Source: Nymphaea colorata (lineage: Eukaryota > Streptophyta > Magnoliopsida > Nymphaeales > Nymphaeaceae). From it: a stretch of DNA of 64,000 bases. Positions 36,800 through 49,392 of this stretch are shown here, one piece after another. The notes under the pieces are model-generated. The model ran no database searches and was not told the DNA's origin. It was given only the letters and a program-made list of their open reading frames with translations. The stretch's first letter is position 1. Each line of letters begins with the position of its first letter. The stretch spans positions 27,685,934 through 27,749,933 of the forward strand of contig NC_045138.2 in assembly GCF_008831285.2 (NCBI RefSeq). The letters run 5' to 3'. Both the position numbers and the translations under genes were made by a program.

Positions 36800-36935
36800 T
36801 TATTTTAATGGTGGAACGATAAGGTTTCAGCAAGCTCTGCCTAATGCATTGAAAATTGTTAATGAGTTCAGTGGATGGTTAGGACAAAAGATCTAAGGTA
36901 GAAGGACCTGATGTACGGGAAATTAATTTCCTTTC
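36800..36935. repeat. Duplicated segment, copy 1
   Basis: It shares with 37,203-37,372 the ordered blocks TTTTATTTTA, CAAGCT-TG, TGCATTGAAAATTGTTA, GATGGTTAGGA-AAAAGAT and GAAGGA-CT. The copies are direct repeats about 400 bp apart and moderately diverged. Confidence 0.6.
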
Positions 36936-37202
36936 TTGGTTTCAACAAGCAGGTGTGCAACAGGAGAACCAAAATTTCATCTTTCCCTCATTCTCTATAG
37001 TATTTCATCTTTTGGTGTCTCCGTGGTGATGTCCAGCACTATACTTCAACTTGTATATCAGTATTTTTTTTTTACTAACACATGAAATTGATGCATCGAG
37101 AGTTCACAATAAAAGCTCGCCACCTACCAACTCATTTCCCATCCATTGGGGATATTCTAAAAAAGCGTGAACTTTCTACCGTATAAAATTCACACAGTTC
37201 AC

Positions 37203-37372
37203 TTTTATTTTATGAGTCAATGTCGCCTTGACGAGGATGGATGATGAAATTTTGACAAGCTTTGTTGAATGCATTGAAAATTGTTAGATAAGTCCAGATG
37301 ATGGTTAGGATAAAAGATGCGGGAATCCCCTTTGAAAGGATCTCACATACGGCCAAATTTAGCCTCTTGTTC
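37203..37372. repeat. Duplicated segment, copy 2
   Basis: This is the partner of 36,800-36,935. The best-conserved core is TGCATTGAAAATTGTTAGAT followed by ATGGTTAGGATAAAAGATG. Confidence 0.6.
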
Positions 37373-40300
37373 GACGGACAAAAAACTTGTGGTGCCACGC
37401 TACCACTCACCAAGTCTGCTATCAGGGTGAGAAACCAAGGGGCGCGCGTTTGAGATAAAATCCTGGGTCTGATTTAACACGAGGCACATCTTAAATATTT
37501 GGTTCTAACAAATTGTGGATTTGAGAATGAATTTAAGATAAACAAATATATGTCTTAAATTAGTGGATCTCAAGTTAGAAGGGAAGGGATACTTTGAGTT
37601 TCGTGGATTTTTGAGATCCAAGTTTTACACCATTGCATCTTTCAAACATAAGATTCCAAATTCTTGTCAGAAACAGAGAATCAAAGGGGCTATATTTAGA
37701 TTGGATTGAGGGAATTTGCAGAGATTTTACTTAGGTTTAGCATCAAATACAGTGGGCCGCATAACCCTACTCAACCCACTTTCTTTTTAAAGCATTACTT
37801 TTCTTAGACATATTCCACATTTTCCTGTATCTTCCTTCCATCTTGATGCGTAGATAATCTTTGCCCTTTTCTATCTGCCATCCTTACTAATTTGTCTTGT
37901 CCAACAATGGGGAGTTACCAAATTTTGTTGCCCCGTGTAGTTGTTACATGTAGCCCTTTTCTTTGTCAAGCACCCCCATTTTGTGGGAAAATTTTGAACT
38001 CTCTCTAATAATGATTTGCATATATAATGAACACATGTAAACGAGGGTTTATATGTATGGACACTGGATGTTGACCTCTACCAGTGTCAATAGTTTTGAA
38101 TCTTTTGGTATGTGAACTGATCTCTCTAAAAGATTGTCATAGTTTTTTAGGGCTGTGGTTGTCGCCATTTAGTTTTTCCTCTTCATATACGTATAAAGTT
38201 GGAAAAAAAGAATAATTTATTTTGGTTCATCAAAGTGGAGCTCCGGCCCGATTCAGTTATGACTTGTCCATAAGCATTCTTAAGGCCGGTTCGTCATCTA
38301 GATATATACTTGATCAGCTCTCTCTCTCTCTCCACCCTTCCCCCCTAATTTTCAGGCACATTGTGATTTTCAGTTACCATGAGTCCCCAAGGTTCTTTAT
38401 AATCTTAGAGAAGAGACTAAACTTTTAGAGTACTACGATCCATCTCTCTTAAGGAACATACGCACATGCTTAAGACCCCATGTTCGAGTATTTAACTGAC
38501 TCTTTACTACCAAACCTACTCCCACATTGGGCCTGGGCTCCTAGTCTGATGGATTCAAATTTGCCTAGAGCAGCTTTGGTTCCTCCCTCAAAAGGGTTAG
38601 AATCTAAGACAATTTATTAGACAGCCAGCTTCCTTATATGTTCTTGAAGGTTCCACTTGAGTCTCAATCATCGATATGAGACTAAATTTTTATACTTCCA
38701 CCCCCTTCAAGCACACATGTTTATGCGAGTGAGACTTTACATCCAAATATTGAGTCAACACTGATCCAAATGTCACGACCCAGTTTGGTCGATCTCAATA
38801 TGCTCCCTACTAGTTTTAGTTTCAACTTCAAAAAGGTTAATAATAAGAACAACCAACCATTTAATAACCACATTTATCAGTACATCACATTTATCAGTAC
38901 ATCAAGCATAATAGAAGACTAAACCTTTAAGATATTACTAAACTTTAACTTGAACCAACAACATTCTAAACCTTGGCAAAGCAGGCGCAAAGAAAGGCAC
39001 CTGTACCATTAAGAGTCGACAACTGCATCTTGGACAAACCGTGGGTGACTGCCTTCTTACGAGAAGATATGCATATAGATTTAAAGGTGAATAAAAAAAT
39101 CTAAAAACATAACTTGATGAAAATACAAAACGAATAAAATTGCAGGGACATTATATTTTGTATTTAATTAGGTCTATCTATACCTGTTTCCTGACTTATC
39201 AGGTTAGAACTATCACACCCGACAGTAGACGTCACCCAACAATCATGAGTCGTACGTGACAAAGTTGCAGGTCTTATCCTTTCACCATAATCTCCATAAA
39301 ATTATTCTCAAGATAAGATTAAAAAGTAGCGCAACTTTCGCTTCTTTTTGACTTGTCTTTTCCTTGGGAATAAGCACAGAAGTCTTCTTTATTTCCTTGG
39401 ATCTCTTGATCGGCCATGTTGGGGTGTAAATTGTAAACATTCAGCTCCGCCAAGTGCATAAAGAATCCAATTCCGGTCAGTTTCAGCCGAAAAATGCAGA
39501 ACCCTTTTACCAAACTCTACCCATTTAGGATGCCATGGCCAACCTCGTGAAGAAAAAGTTGAGTCCTTCAATTTGAAGAAAGCCAGATCTTCAAAGCCTG
39601 CGCGTAAAAGAAAAACCTTCATTAGTAGACTCGTAGGATGTGGGACTTCTGATGTACACAAAGGCCATTCCTTTTGACAAATGAACTCCAAATGGAAGTG
39701 TCTGAATCCTCTATCTGTCTATGTACTTAAAGATGTTTTCGAACTTTTGGATAGCTTCATGAACTTGCACTTGCAGAGAGATGCTACCCTTCTTTTCCTA
39801 TGACAGGAAAGCTGCGTTTAGACAGACAGCAGCCACTTTAAGCCCTTAGCACCATCGGGCACTATGGATTTAGGCCGACAACCTACCCATGTGAAAGTGC
39901 CTCTTGCTTGCAATATGATCCATAATTGTAGCAAAACAAGTTTTTCTAAGAAGTTTGTATTGATCTCGTTCTTCAAATTAAGCAAAATCAAGCATGACAG
40001 ATCTCTTTAAATAAAAGACTGCAATTGCAAGTTTAATGTGTTTTCTGAATCACTTTGCACCGGAGGAGTGCCCTTCAAAATTTAAGTCAGAATATCTGAG
40101 AGCAAATCATCCCCAAGTGCTTTTACGTCCAGGCCGTGAGCCGTTTATGTGAGATCTCGGGTTATCGGTCGGAGTTCCGGCGTCCGAGGCTCATGCCTGA
40201 AGTTGGTCCTGTTTACCTTCCTCTTCCTCTATTTCAAGATTAGTGAACTTGGGTCCAGTCCCCCGTAAATTATACAAAGGCTATAAATCACCAGATGAAC

Positions 40301-41204
40301 CCATTTCCTCCAATTTGGAGGTTTTTATATCCAATTCTCTAGTCATGATGACCAAGTTCTTGTTGGTATTCATTCTCAAAGTAGAGCAATAATGAAAAAC
40401 AGAAAATTATTGAAGAAAAAGGCATAATTTGGGACGCAATGACAGGTTTGGTCTAAGCTTTATATCATTTAACGGGACTAAAGAAAATGGATGTCCGATT
40501 CAAGACTCTTTTCCGTATGAAGCTGAGATCCAATAACTGAATCAGTTCAGGTATCAGACGCGGATTCAGGTTCGGTTGTAATGATAATGCATGTACAAAA
40601 TGTGAGTTCAGTTGTTGGTCAGATCTGAATTTCTTTACCAAATCCAACTAAATGGATTCAAAATTGAATCGGTAATTGAGTACACGAGATCCATTTGCAT
40701 CCCTAGGATGTGCTCATCCGTGGTCAGCACCCTTCACCCGATCCTTCGCTCCACCAACCATTAATACAGTGTGCTTTTCCGGCCCCACAATTAAATCTAT
40801 GAACTCCATAGGAACATGTTTTGAGGATAAGATAAAGTATTGATTAGAGTGGGGATGCAGACCGGTCTGATGTATGATTTGTGTTACTACTTGATCTTGT
40901 AAAGCCAAAAATAACCAAGGCCTGCTTAATCACCGAACCCAATGAGCATGCAGCCTTAAATATGAGGAAGTGAATCCAACCTCAGGCTTTGATATCCTCA
41001 TCACTTGCCAACTATTTGAATTGTATAATGCAACATTTGGGAGGAAATTGCCATGTTGAAGTGACGATAGGAAACTCCATCTAGAGCTACCGAACAGAGA
41101 GTTAAAGCTCATACCCAACTCCTTGTCTCCCCCACTCACCCTAGAAACCCCATTTGGAGCACTTGCATTTCAAGAAATATGGCGTATCAATTATCTTTCT
41201 GAAT

Positions 41205-41436
41205 GTGGCTATAGATCGGCAAGGTGGTTCGGCTTCTCTAAGGACTCAGGTTCAAGTCTTGGAGTTGTCACTGTCATGTCCCAGTGCGCTTTATCTCTGA
41301 CCCGTAAAAAGGCTCGAAGCATGCTATGTAAAAACCCAGAAAGGTGGGCACAGGAGGGGGCCAGTGGCCTCTCTTAGGGGGCGTGGAATGAACCACTCAC
41401 CCTTAAAAAAAAAAAAAAGAAAAAACAAAAAACTTT
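41205..41436 (+). mobile_element. Possible tRNA-derived SINE
   Basis: Near 41,216 CGGCAAGGTGG resembles a polymerase III A box. About 33 bp downstream GGTTCAAGTCTTGG resembles a B box. About 170 bp later the segment ends in an A-rich tail (14 A's, then GAAAAAACAAAAAAC). Order, spacing and tail fit a plant SINE of about 230 bp. No flanking target-site duplication was seen and the A box is weak. Confidence 0.4.
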
Positions 41437-41891
41437 TAAATAATGATAAAGTTTTTAAAAGGACAAACTTTTGTAGGCGCAAACTTTATGATTACATAAT
41501 CGCAATAGAGTGAGGCTAGATCATCTAAGGTCTTCAAGTTCACATTGTTTTTCTCTTTCTCCTCATGTATTGTTTAGTTAAGAACAGTCCATCTTTTAGG
41601 AGCAGAAATTTCCCCGGGCGAGATTTTCGGTTGCAAATCTCGTGTCGCTATGCCCGTTCACATATACACGTTCGAGAAAAATGGTCTCCACATTTCCCAC
41701 AGCAGGGATAGATTATCCAGGGTGAAACAACATATCTTAGATGAGTTTTGCTTTCAGCCAAATGTGCCGCTAAAAAACGATGTTTTTAAACTACTAGACA
41801 AATAAAAAGAACAACTCGAACGCATTAAATCCTGACTTCCATATAAGGCATCAATGGATCTAAAATATTCCACCAAATCTACTTATCTGCT

Positions 41892-42065
41892 AGTTGGGTT
41901 GTATATGAACTCGAGTTCGGCTTAACTCGAGCTCGACTGGACACATTTTTTGTTTGGCTCAAGCTCAGCTCGAGTTTTACAGGCTGAGCTCGAGCTCAGA
42001 TTGATTAGTCTTTGTTGAGCTCAGCTTGGTTAGTCTTTGTTGAGTTCGAGCTCGACTCATTTAAG
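41892..42065. repeat. CTCGAG/GACTCG-rich dispersed repeat, copy 3
   Basis: Units such as AACTCGAGTTCGGCT, GAGCTCGACT and AGCTCGAGTTTTACAGGC are related to the copies at 1.1 and 5.8 kb. TTAGTCTTTGTTGAG is repeated twice within it. Confidence 0.5.
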
Positions 42066-44537
42066 GACAATCACTACGGGGGCATCACACAAGGAAGGTA
42101 GGGACTAATATTTTGGGGGGAAGCCATTCTGGATGAGCCTCAATGCATTGCGATCTAACATTTCTGGCACTTATTTTTTAATGGAACTTGATGAGAAGAG
42201 AGTAAAGAATGATCCGCACATAATTTTCACGAATGGTTTCACTGTCGCTCTTAATTTGCACCAGACTATCACGCCATGACCGAGGACCAGAGAAATCGGC
42301 AACTCTATCTCCTTCCTTTCTTTCGATGCCAGCTGTTGTGCGGGAGACATTCTTATCAGACGAGGCGTTCAATCTGGAGAGCGACTTGTCGCTTCTCTTT
42401 GATTATCCGAGTAATTATTGGTGCTGTGTTTTTGCGGCGAAAATCTGAAACGTCACCATCTGCGAATCCTCAGTGGATCCCGCCGCTGTACAGCTAGCCT
42501 TTGTCATTACTATACCCGATACGCGTCGTATCGGCCACAAATCGTAACGGTCTTGTACCATTTTTTTTTTAATAAGAAAAATGAAAAACAACCCGATACT
42601 GGATGATGGCATGATGCCATTTACACTATTTGATATAAACTTGGTGTCATCCCAAAAGCATCTAACTAAAGAATGTTGTGTAAGTGTATGCCAGACTGAA
42701 GCTCCGTTACGTAAATATAAAGGCGAATATACATATGAATGTAAGACTTAAGAATATGACCTCCCAAATATAATGTCTATTATCGTCTCTCGGACGCATA
42801 AAATATTTAGGTGTTTGTATCAAGTTAAGATGTTTGATTTTGTCCTTTTTAAAAATCCTATTCATATATAAAAAATCAAGTTTTTTTATTGGTAGGCTTT
42901 TTGATGAATAAAATCTACTAGGTTAAATAGTGCGTGAAAATAACACAAGATCATACGAGAGATAGACAAGACATGGTCATTATCCAAACCACCTCTTTCT
43001 ACAATTTTGTGCTCTTTTTAACTAATCAAACTTTATATATTATGGCATAATTCATTTAGTTGAGCTACCAATAAAGTACCTGATCATTAAATATCCCATG
43101 CCCAAGACTTAAATACTGGTCAATTTGCATGACATTTTGTCAAATAAACCAAAACATTGGTCGTAAAATGACCAATAATCAACACATCATTGCAAGGAAA
43201 GTTCACGGTTTGCAATCTCTCTCTCTCTCTCTCTCCACAAATACAAACACATAGATATATACCGAGTAAGAAAGAGAGAACCCTTGAATTATTTGAGTTG
43301 AATTAATTTCCAAAATCTGTAACTTTATTTTTAAGAATCATGAGTTCGTGACCCACATGCATGCATGCACCGTTTCATGTATTGTAACAATATGGTTGGC
43401 GGATCAACCCATCCCCTAGCTTAAGTTTCAACCTAAAGAATGGTAGGAAACATGACAACGCATACGTGTTTGAGTGTGTGGGACCTTAGGTCTATGTATC
43501 GAATCGGCTTTGACGCCATTATAATGACCCGGTAGGCAGATCTCAACCCCCCTTTTAACTACTTCTATTCCAGTATATATAACAATCATTCACTTAACAA
43601 CTCTTCATAAATCTCTTGAGATTCTTTACATTTTTAGATACATAACTAAGCTTTTGTGGCATTACATGTATCAAAAGGAAATTTGTTGACAATTGCTAAA
43701 GGTCCAGGTTGAGCATGTTCACTGGTGACCTTTAATCTTTATTTGTTTGCATTTTTTATCTTTAATCCATGAGATATAGTATGTAATACTGTGTTTATGA
43801 AGCATATATTAAGAAAACTGGAATAAGACGGTTGATATTGTTAGATGAATTATAGAAGCATGGGCTTTGGAGAGATACCTAGACGTGGGCTTGGTCAATT
43901 CGAAAGAATTCCTTCCATTCGGATAAATTTTTAAAAGAGAATGAATATGTTCTTTGGGAGGTTAATTAACAGAATAACCTCATTGTGGGGCAATGCATGT
44001 CACCCAAAATTAAAGTCAAACAATTATAGAAAATTAGCTGAACTTGAAGACTTGACAACTTTTTATTTCATGTAAAGATGGAAAGATTCTTGTCAGCATA
44101 ATAACTGATCAAGTGGCATGCGAGACCATGGAACTTGCTTTTTGTATTAATTCCAAGCATATGAGACTTAAGTAATGCAACTTGGGTGTGGATTAGGAGA
44201 CCATCAAATTAAAAGGCATGTTGTTGCATGCAAGTTGGTTGCTTAGATTTTAATAATCTCAATTAAGTAAAACAAGTGGCACCAACACAATATTTAGTGC
44301 ATGCCACGCGCATGAGAGTGTGTGTATGCGTGTGATTGTATGTAAGCATATGTGTGTGTGTGTGTGTGTACGTGCAGGTTATAATTAACGTAAATCATGC
44401 ATGTAAATTGTTGATCATCTATCATGAGGCATGTTGTATGCAATGTTTCTCTATATGGTGTGTATGTGTATAATGCACAATCAAGTTAAACAGGGATGAT
44501 GTGAATTGTTGATCATGCCACTGTAGGCATGTTCCCA
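42066..44537. other. Gene desert, middle part
   Basis: No supported gene. The 42,180-42,600 stretch has mixed composition and several overlapping frames but no recognisable motif. The rest is AT-rich with microsatellites: (CT)n at 43,216-43,235 and (TG)n at 44,350-44,369. Confidence 0.5.
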
Positions 44538-44775
44538 ATTTAAAATCCTTGGGACCTGAAAAACATGAATTTAAGGTAAGTTATTCCGCTCTCTAACATG
44601 AAATCTATCATTGTCTCAATACAAAAAAAGTAAAATAAGGATTTCAAGTGTTAAAGATATTTGTATAATGAACCCTGGATCTGATCATAGATTTTTTGTC
44701 ACATCGACAAAAATATATCACATCATGCCCACATCAAATCCTTGATTTCAAATCTAAAATAATCAAACGATCCAT
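44538..44775. repeat. Dispersed repeat, copy B (partner at 7.2 kb)
   Basis: This is the second copy of the element at 7,183-7,410, sharing its blocks in the same order, such as GTAAAATAAGGATTTCAAG and AATGAACCCTGGATC. Confidence 0.5.
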
Positions 44776-46125
44776 TGTACATTCATTTTCATAGATGGGG
44801 GGAAGACAAATTGACTGAGAAGCACCGTTTGGTCATAATTTTCAAAGAAGCCTTTGGTTTTTTTTTTTGCTTGTTTTGAAATAATCCACACCTTTTGTCA
44901 TTTGTCTCAAAATCAAAGCCTTGTCATTTGTCGCTTTTTACTTTTCTTAAAACTCAAGTCCAGAAAAGCATAGTCTTTCATTCTACTGTTCAAAGGAGAT
45001 GTGAAACTTTCACCTAAACCCTTATCTCGATATGATACATGACATATGTTTGGAGCTTTGTGCTTTGGCGTGCTACCTCTGCTGTATTTTAACTTGCATG
45101 TAAGTAACCTTTATTTGTAGTACAGAAAGTTAATGTCCAAAAAAATTTGCAACCAAAATTGAGAGCGTACCAACCCTTACTTTGGCTATCATGCCAACAC
45201 CCCTTAAAAACTCTTATTTTTTAAAATAAAAATAAAAATCTATTATTATCTTTTAAAATAAGGAAAATAAAGAGCTCAATTTTGAATTTAGCAAGTAGAA
45301 CCCCAATTCAATCACCCCAACACTGCTCCCCAAACCACTCATATAGGTGCAATATTGTCTGAAGGTAATTAATAAGCTAAAGCATGAGGAGGCAGTCAGG
45401 AATTAGAAAAAGAATTGGCGGTCTCCCCAGAAAAACATACTGCAACTTTATAAGCGATACAGCTGCTTAGCAAGTTAAATGATTTCCTCTTAAAAAAATA
45501 TATAATCTCTTGATTACGAGGGTTTAGAAAACTCTAATGGCTGACAAGCGGACGGAAATATTTTATTGGAGTATCACTTCACAAGTATAAGGGACTAAAC
45601 AAGTTCAGCATTAGGATATGCGCATCCCTTTTAGAAAAACTTGCTTATGAATCCCTCGCCACCCGCTTAGACTTGATATGACACCACTTCTTAGTGGAAA
45701 GTGAATATTGAACACCACAATTACAAGTTCACCAAGAAATTCGCATTGTTAGTGAATAACAGCATTCATATATATATATAGAGAGAGAGAGAGAGGGAAA
45801 AAAATACTGGTATGTGATAAACACTTAGATGCTAAATAGATAAGAACATTGTAGACCTTTAATTTTTTGCAGATTGATGGTTAAAAGAAAAATAACTAGA
45901 AAAATGTATGAACTAGATCATGAAAAATGCTTCTTCACATTTTTTCATTTATCAAAGATCACCAGTTGAGAACGAAAGAAGGTGAAAAGGATTTTCATAA
46001 GTAACATACGTAATTTTGAGACCTAATGGTTTTCAAGTAGTATTGGTCATGACGAAGAAAGAAGAAGGTTGATGCTGGTTCTTGTTGCCTTCTTAGATGC
46101 TAATGAAGTGTAAATGAGGACCGTT

Positions 46126-46157
<32 letters not shown>

Positions 46158-47612
46158 GTCACTTTGGTTATATAGATTCATTTAGATCACTCATAAAAAC
46201 TGTTCAATCTATCATGATAAATGGTTGAGAGAAAACAATGAACAAAAAAATATGATTAATTCACATTTTTTTTGTTTTGTTTCTCTCAACGGCCATGTAT
46301 TAGATGACCTTCATGCAGGGGTAGACCCAAAAAATATTGGCTAAGGGGCACCAAATATAAAATTTTAAATTTTAAGAGGCACTAACATGTAAATAAAAAA
46401 AATCACTCAAAAATATAAATACAAAATTAAGAAAATTTTAGGCTTGGTGTGGGCAACTGCTCACAGGTAGCCCACACCTCCGGGCCGCCCTGCCTTCACG
46501 AGTGAGTCAACTTACTATCTAGAGTCATTATTCTCTCTTTCTCTCTCTCTATCTCTCTGATGTAGAAATATATATAGTTTGGAGGAGAAAGTTGCATTAT
46601 CAACTTCATCTGCCGACTGCCATGCAGTGTTCGTGCCACAGATGCCCTACAATATCAGTAAGAATGAGAAAAGCGGGAAAACAGTTCTCATCACCAAGGG
46701 CACATTGTTTTCAAAAAAAGTGTCTACTCAAAGGTGCAAGTTACATCAACGCAATCTGATCATTTCCATTTTCCATTTCTGGTCTCAACATCCACTGCCA
46801 ATTTCTTCCCACTTAAGAAAATATGACTTGGGGTAATCTCCACCTTGTGACAAGAACATCTTTTTCGGTCTTCGCACTCGTATTTTTTTTTATTATCACT
46901 TTTTGGACCTAATGGGTTCCAGAAGTGGCTTCTCCAGATATGAAGAGTCGTTTTTGTTGGCTTAAGTTACACCCACTTTAAGTTTATTGTGCGGTTTATG
47001 TATTTCTTGGAAAACCTGCATACAGGCCCATTTACAAACTTCAACTCGTTTACTATTAAACAGTATACTTACCACATTTGTAAGGCCAATTCTAGAGAGA
47101 GAAAGAGAGAGAGGTACATAATTTAAATTAGATATATTATTAAACAAAGTCTACAAATCACATTTGTAAGGTCAATTCTAGAGAGAGAGAGAGAAAGGTA
47201 CATATATAATTCAAAATTAGCTATGTTGCTGCAATCACCGGTTATTGAAGCGACCAGAACAACCTTCAAGCAGGGATTTCTTTAAATTGCATTGGTTTTG
47301 GGTTGGATGACTCTTTCGCTTTAAAGATAAATAAAAAGTCAAACGTGTTATTAAAAAAATGTTAGGATTATGAATTTAGAAACGTAAATAAATTAACATT
47401 GTTTTTATCATTTTCAATCTACCGAAGGTTATTTGAACCCTGGGAAAGCCTAGGGATGCTCTTTTTGGGCGGTGGGTTGTTGGCTTCTCGCTTACCTGAA
47501 GCCAATTGAATGTTATTTAATTTAATTTACATTAAATCTAAATATTTTAAATTTTACTATTGTCATACTTTATACAAGTATGTTGCATGATATGCGTTCT
47601 GGATTACCTAGG
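44776..47612. other. Gene desert, later part
   Basis: AT-rich sequence without a supported gene. It contains (AT)n/(GA)n at 45,768-45,796, (CA)n/(TA)n at 46,126-46,157 and a repeat end near 46,440-46,490 with GTGTGGGCAACTGCTCACA. A GA-tract phrase, TTTGTAAGG-CAATTCTAGAGAGAGA, occurs twice near 47,077 and 47,163. Confidence 0.5.
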
Positions 47613-47910
47613 GCCCGTTTGAATACGTGAAACTTTACATCAAATTAGTGGAAAGTTCCAGCTGTCGACAAACACGGAGTTTTGGAGGCATTATGGGACT
47701 TTAGTACATGCATTAAAATGCAACTTAAACATGTGGAACTTGGGGCTATTTGGAAATATGGATATTATGTTAGTGTCTTGTATGTCTAACTGAAAAGCTG
47801 GTAGATTTATTAGAGAAATTAACAAGTGTTATATGAATCTGTTTTATTTTTTTTGAGGCAGATGCATAAAACGTAACATACTGAGTATTTAGTTCCATGT
47901 ATTCAAATGC
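47613..47910. mobile_element. MITE-like element with terminal inverted repeats
   Basis: The left end is GCCCGTTTGAATACGTGAAA. The right end, reverse-complemented, is GCATTTGAATACATGGAACT. About 17 of 20 bases match with one 2-base gap. The 298-bp interior has no coding frame. The GGGCCCGTTTG-type start is typical of small plant DNA elements, perhaps hAT-derived. No target-site duplication was fixed. Confidence 0.55.
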
Positions 47911-48716
47911 AACTTCATTAAAATAGTAAATGCAAGCAACGTGAGTCTAGCAAGATTAAGTGGTTCATAGGGATCTGGATCCGTGATTGCTACGGCCAGG
48001 TGCACCTAGATTGATATGGCCAGGTTCGTACGTATGATATTTCGATCATCTTTTTTGGGAAAAAGGGCAGCTGCTGATGTCAAACATGGCCTGAACTAGT
48101 TGCTTTTCTAGTAAGGCAATGGTATCATTGGCCTACCCACACTGTTCACACCGGCTCTTTAATTTTTTTTTTTTTTTTTTGCATCCACAAAGTTAATGTT
48201 ACTTTTATACATATATAAATAAATGCTCTTTTAGATATAAATATTTCTTAATAGGTGCCCCTCCAATTAACTTTTTTGCCTTCTCCACTCAATTGTATAA
48301 TCCACTTCCCAGTCGAGGTGGATATAATTTCCTTTGTTTCTTCCTGATTTTTGTTTATGATTCTCGTTTACCAAGAGGGCTTTATTTACCTAGGTTGCTA
48401 AAGCTTCTGGAATAAATTAAAAATTGTTGCAGACAACATATAAAGGGTCCTAACTCGTGTGTGTGTGTGAGAAAATTGGTATACTTCCCAAACCGCTTAG
48501 ACTAGGAACATGAACCATATATAAATTCTTGTTAAAAAATATTTTAAACGACATGTAAAGATTCTAATGTGTTTATGTACTTCAATATAAAATACGTCTT
48601 ATTTCACGCCGTTTTTAAGAAAAACATTGATTTTTCTACTATTGAAAATTTTGATGTCATAAGTGTTTCATTTTTTTTATTACTATAGAAATATGTTAAT
48701 TCAAAAAATTGACTTA

Positions 48717-48803
<87 letters not shown>

Positions 48804-49310
48804 TGCATATAAAATGCAGTTTAGATCCTAAAATCCAAATTGTCAAGACTTGGAACGGCGTAGCTCCGGCCGATGTGACCAACAACTTATAAACCAATAA
48901 TTGAATAACTTTTCGAGAAAAAGAAGACCTAATTTGAGGTAAGGTATTTGCATTCTTTACGTTTTCAGGTAGGCACTCCTCATAACCATCTATAAACAAA
49001 ACACATAAATACAATGTCAACATTTCCTTTTTTTTTCTGACCAAATTGGTGCATTCAATTTCGTATCTTCAAAATTCAGGCTACCCAACAACCATGATGC
49101 GATTGGCCGCCCCTTTCCCGGCCCAACCAAAAACCCTTCAAATCATTGGCCATCCTTTTTCTCACACCTGCACATGACATCCCAAGTCCATCGAACCATT
49201 CAAAAGCCATGAACCCTCGGCATTGCCTTTTGTCACAAAGCCCAGCGAGAAAATATCCACACAAAAAAAACCATGTCCAACCAATCCTTCTCCTTCTCTG
49301 CTTCGGCCTC
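47911..49310. other. Upstream flank of the MYB gene
   Basis: AT-rich sequence with a T-run near 48,165 and the compound microsatellite at 48,719-48,799. The last 200 bp before the TATA box are richer in C and contain CCAACCAATCC at about 49,277, a possible CCAAT element. No coding frame is supported. Confidence 0.45.
48719..48799. repeat. Compound (AT)n(AG)n microsatellite
   Basis: About 42 bp of pure AT repeat run directly into about 39 bp of pure AG repeat. It is the longest simple repeat in the window and lies some 600 bp before the MYB gene. It is likely length-polymorphic. Confidence 0.9.
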
Positions 49311-49314
49311 ATCA

Positions 49315-49322
49315 TATATAAG
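49315..49322 (+). promoter_or_regulatory. TATA box of the MYB gene
   Basis: TATATAAG lies 78 bp before the start codon at 49,393. A start about 30 bp downstream would give a leader of roughly 45-50 bases. The position and sequence are close to the plant consensus. Confidence 0.6.
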
Positions 49323-49392
49323 CAAACCCCTTCTCCTTCCCTATCCAACTTGACTTTCTCTGTCGGTGGGTGCTGTGGATGTTTGGGTGAGA

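Larger units (their letters stand above)
36071..41199. other. Gene desert, first half
   Basis: About 5 kb holds no gene I can support. It contains CT microsatellites (36,262-36,325 and near 38,318), a duplicated segment (36,800 and 37,203) and low-complexity AT-rich DNA. A 100-residue minus-strand frame at 39,389-39,691 looks protein-like in composition but matches no family I know. The frames at 40,714-40,908 and 40,930-41,139 are likewise unassigned. Confidence 0.5.

Noticed and set aside
39389-39691. 100-codon minus-strand frame with protein-like composition
   Set aside because: It could be a decayed gene fragment, but I recognise no family and see no neighbouring exon, so it is not called as a gene.
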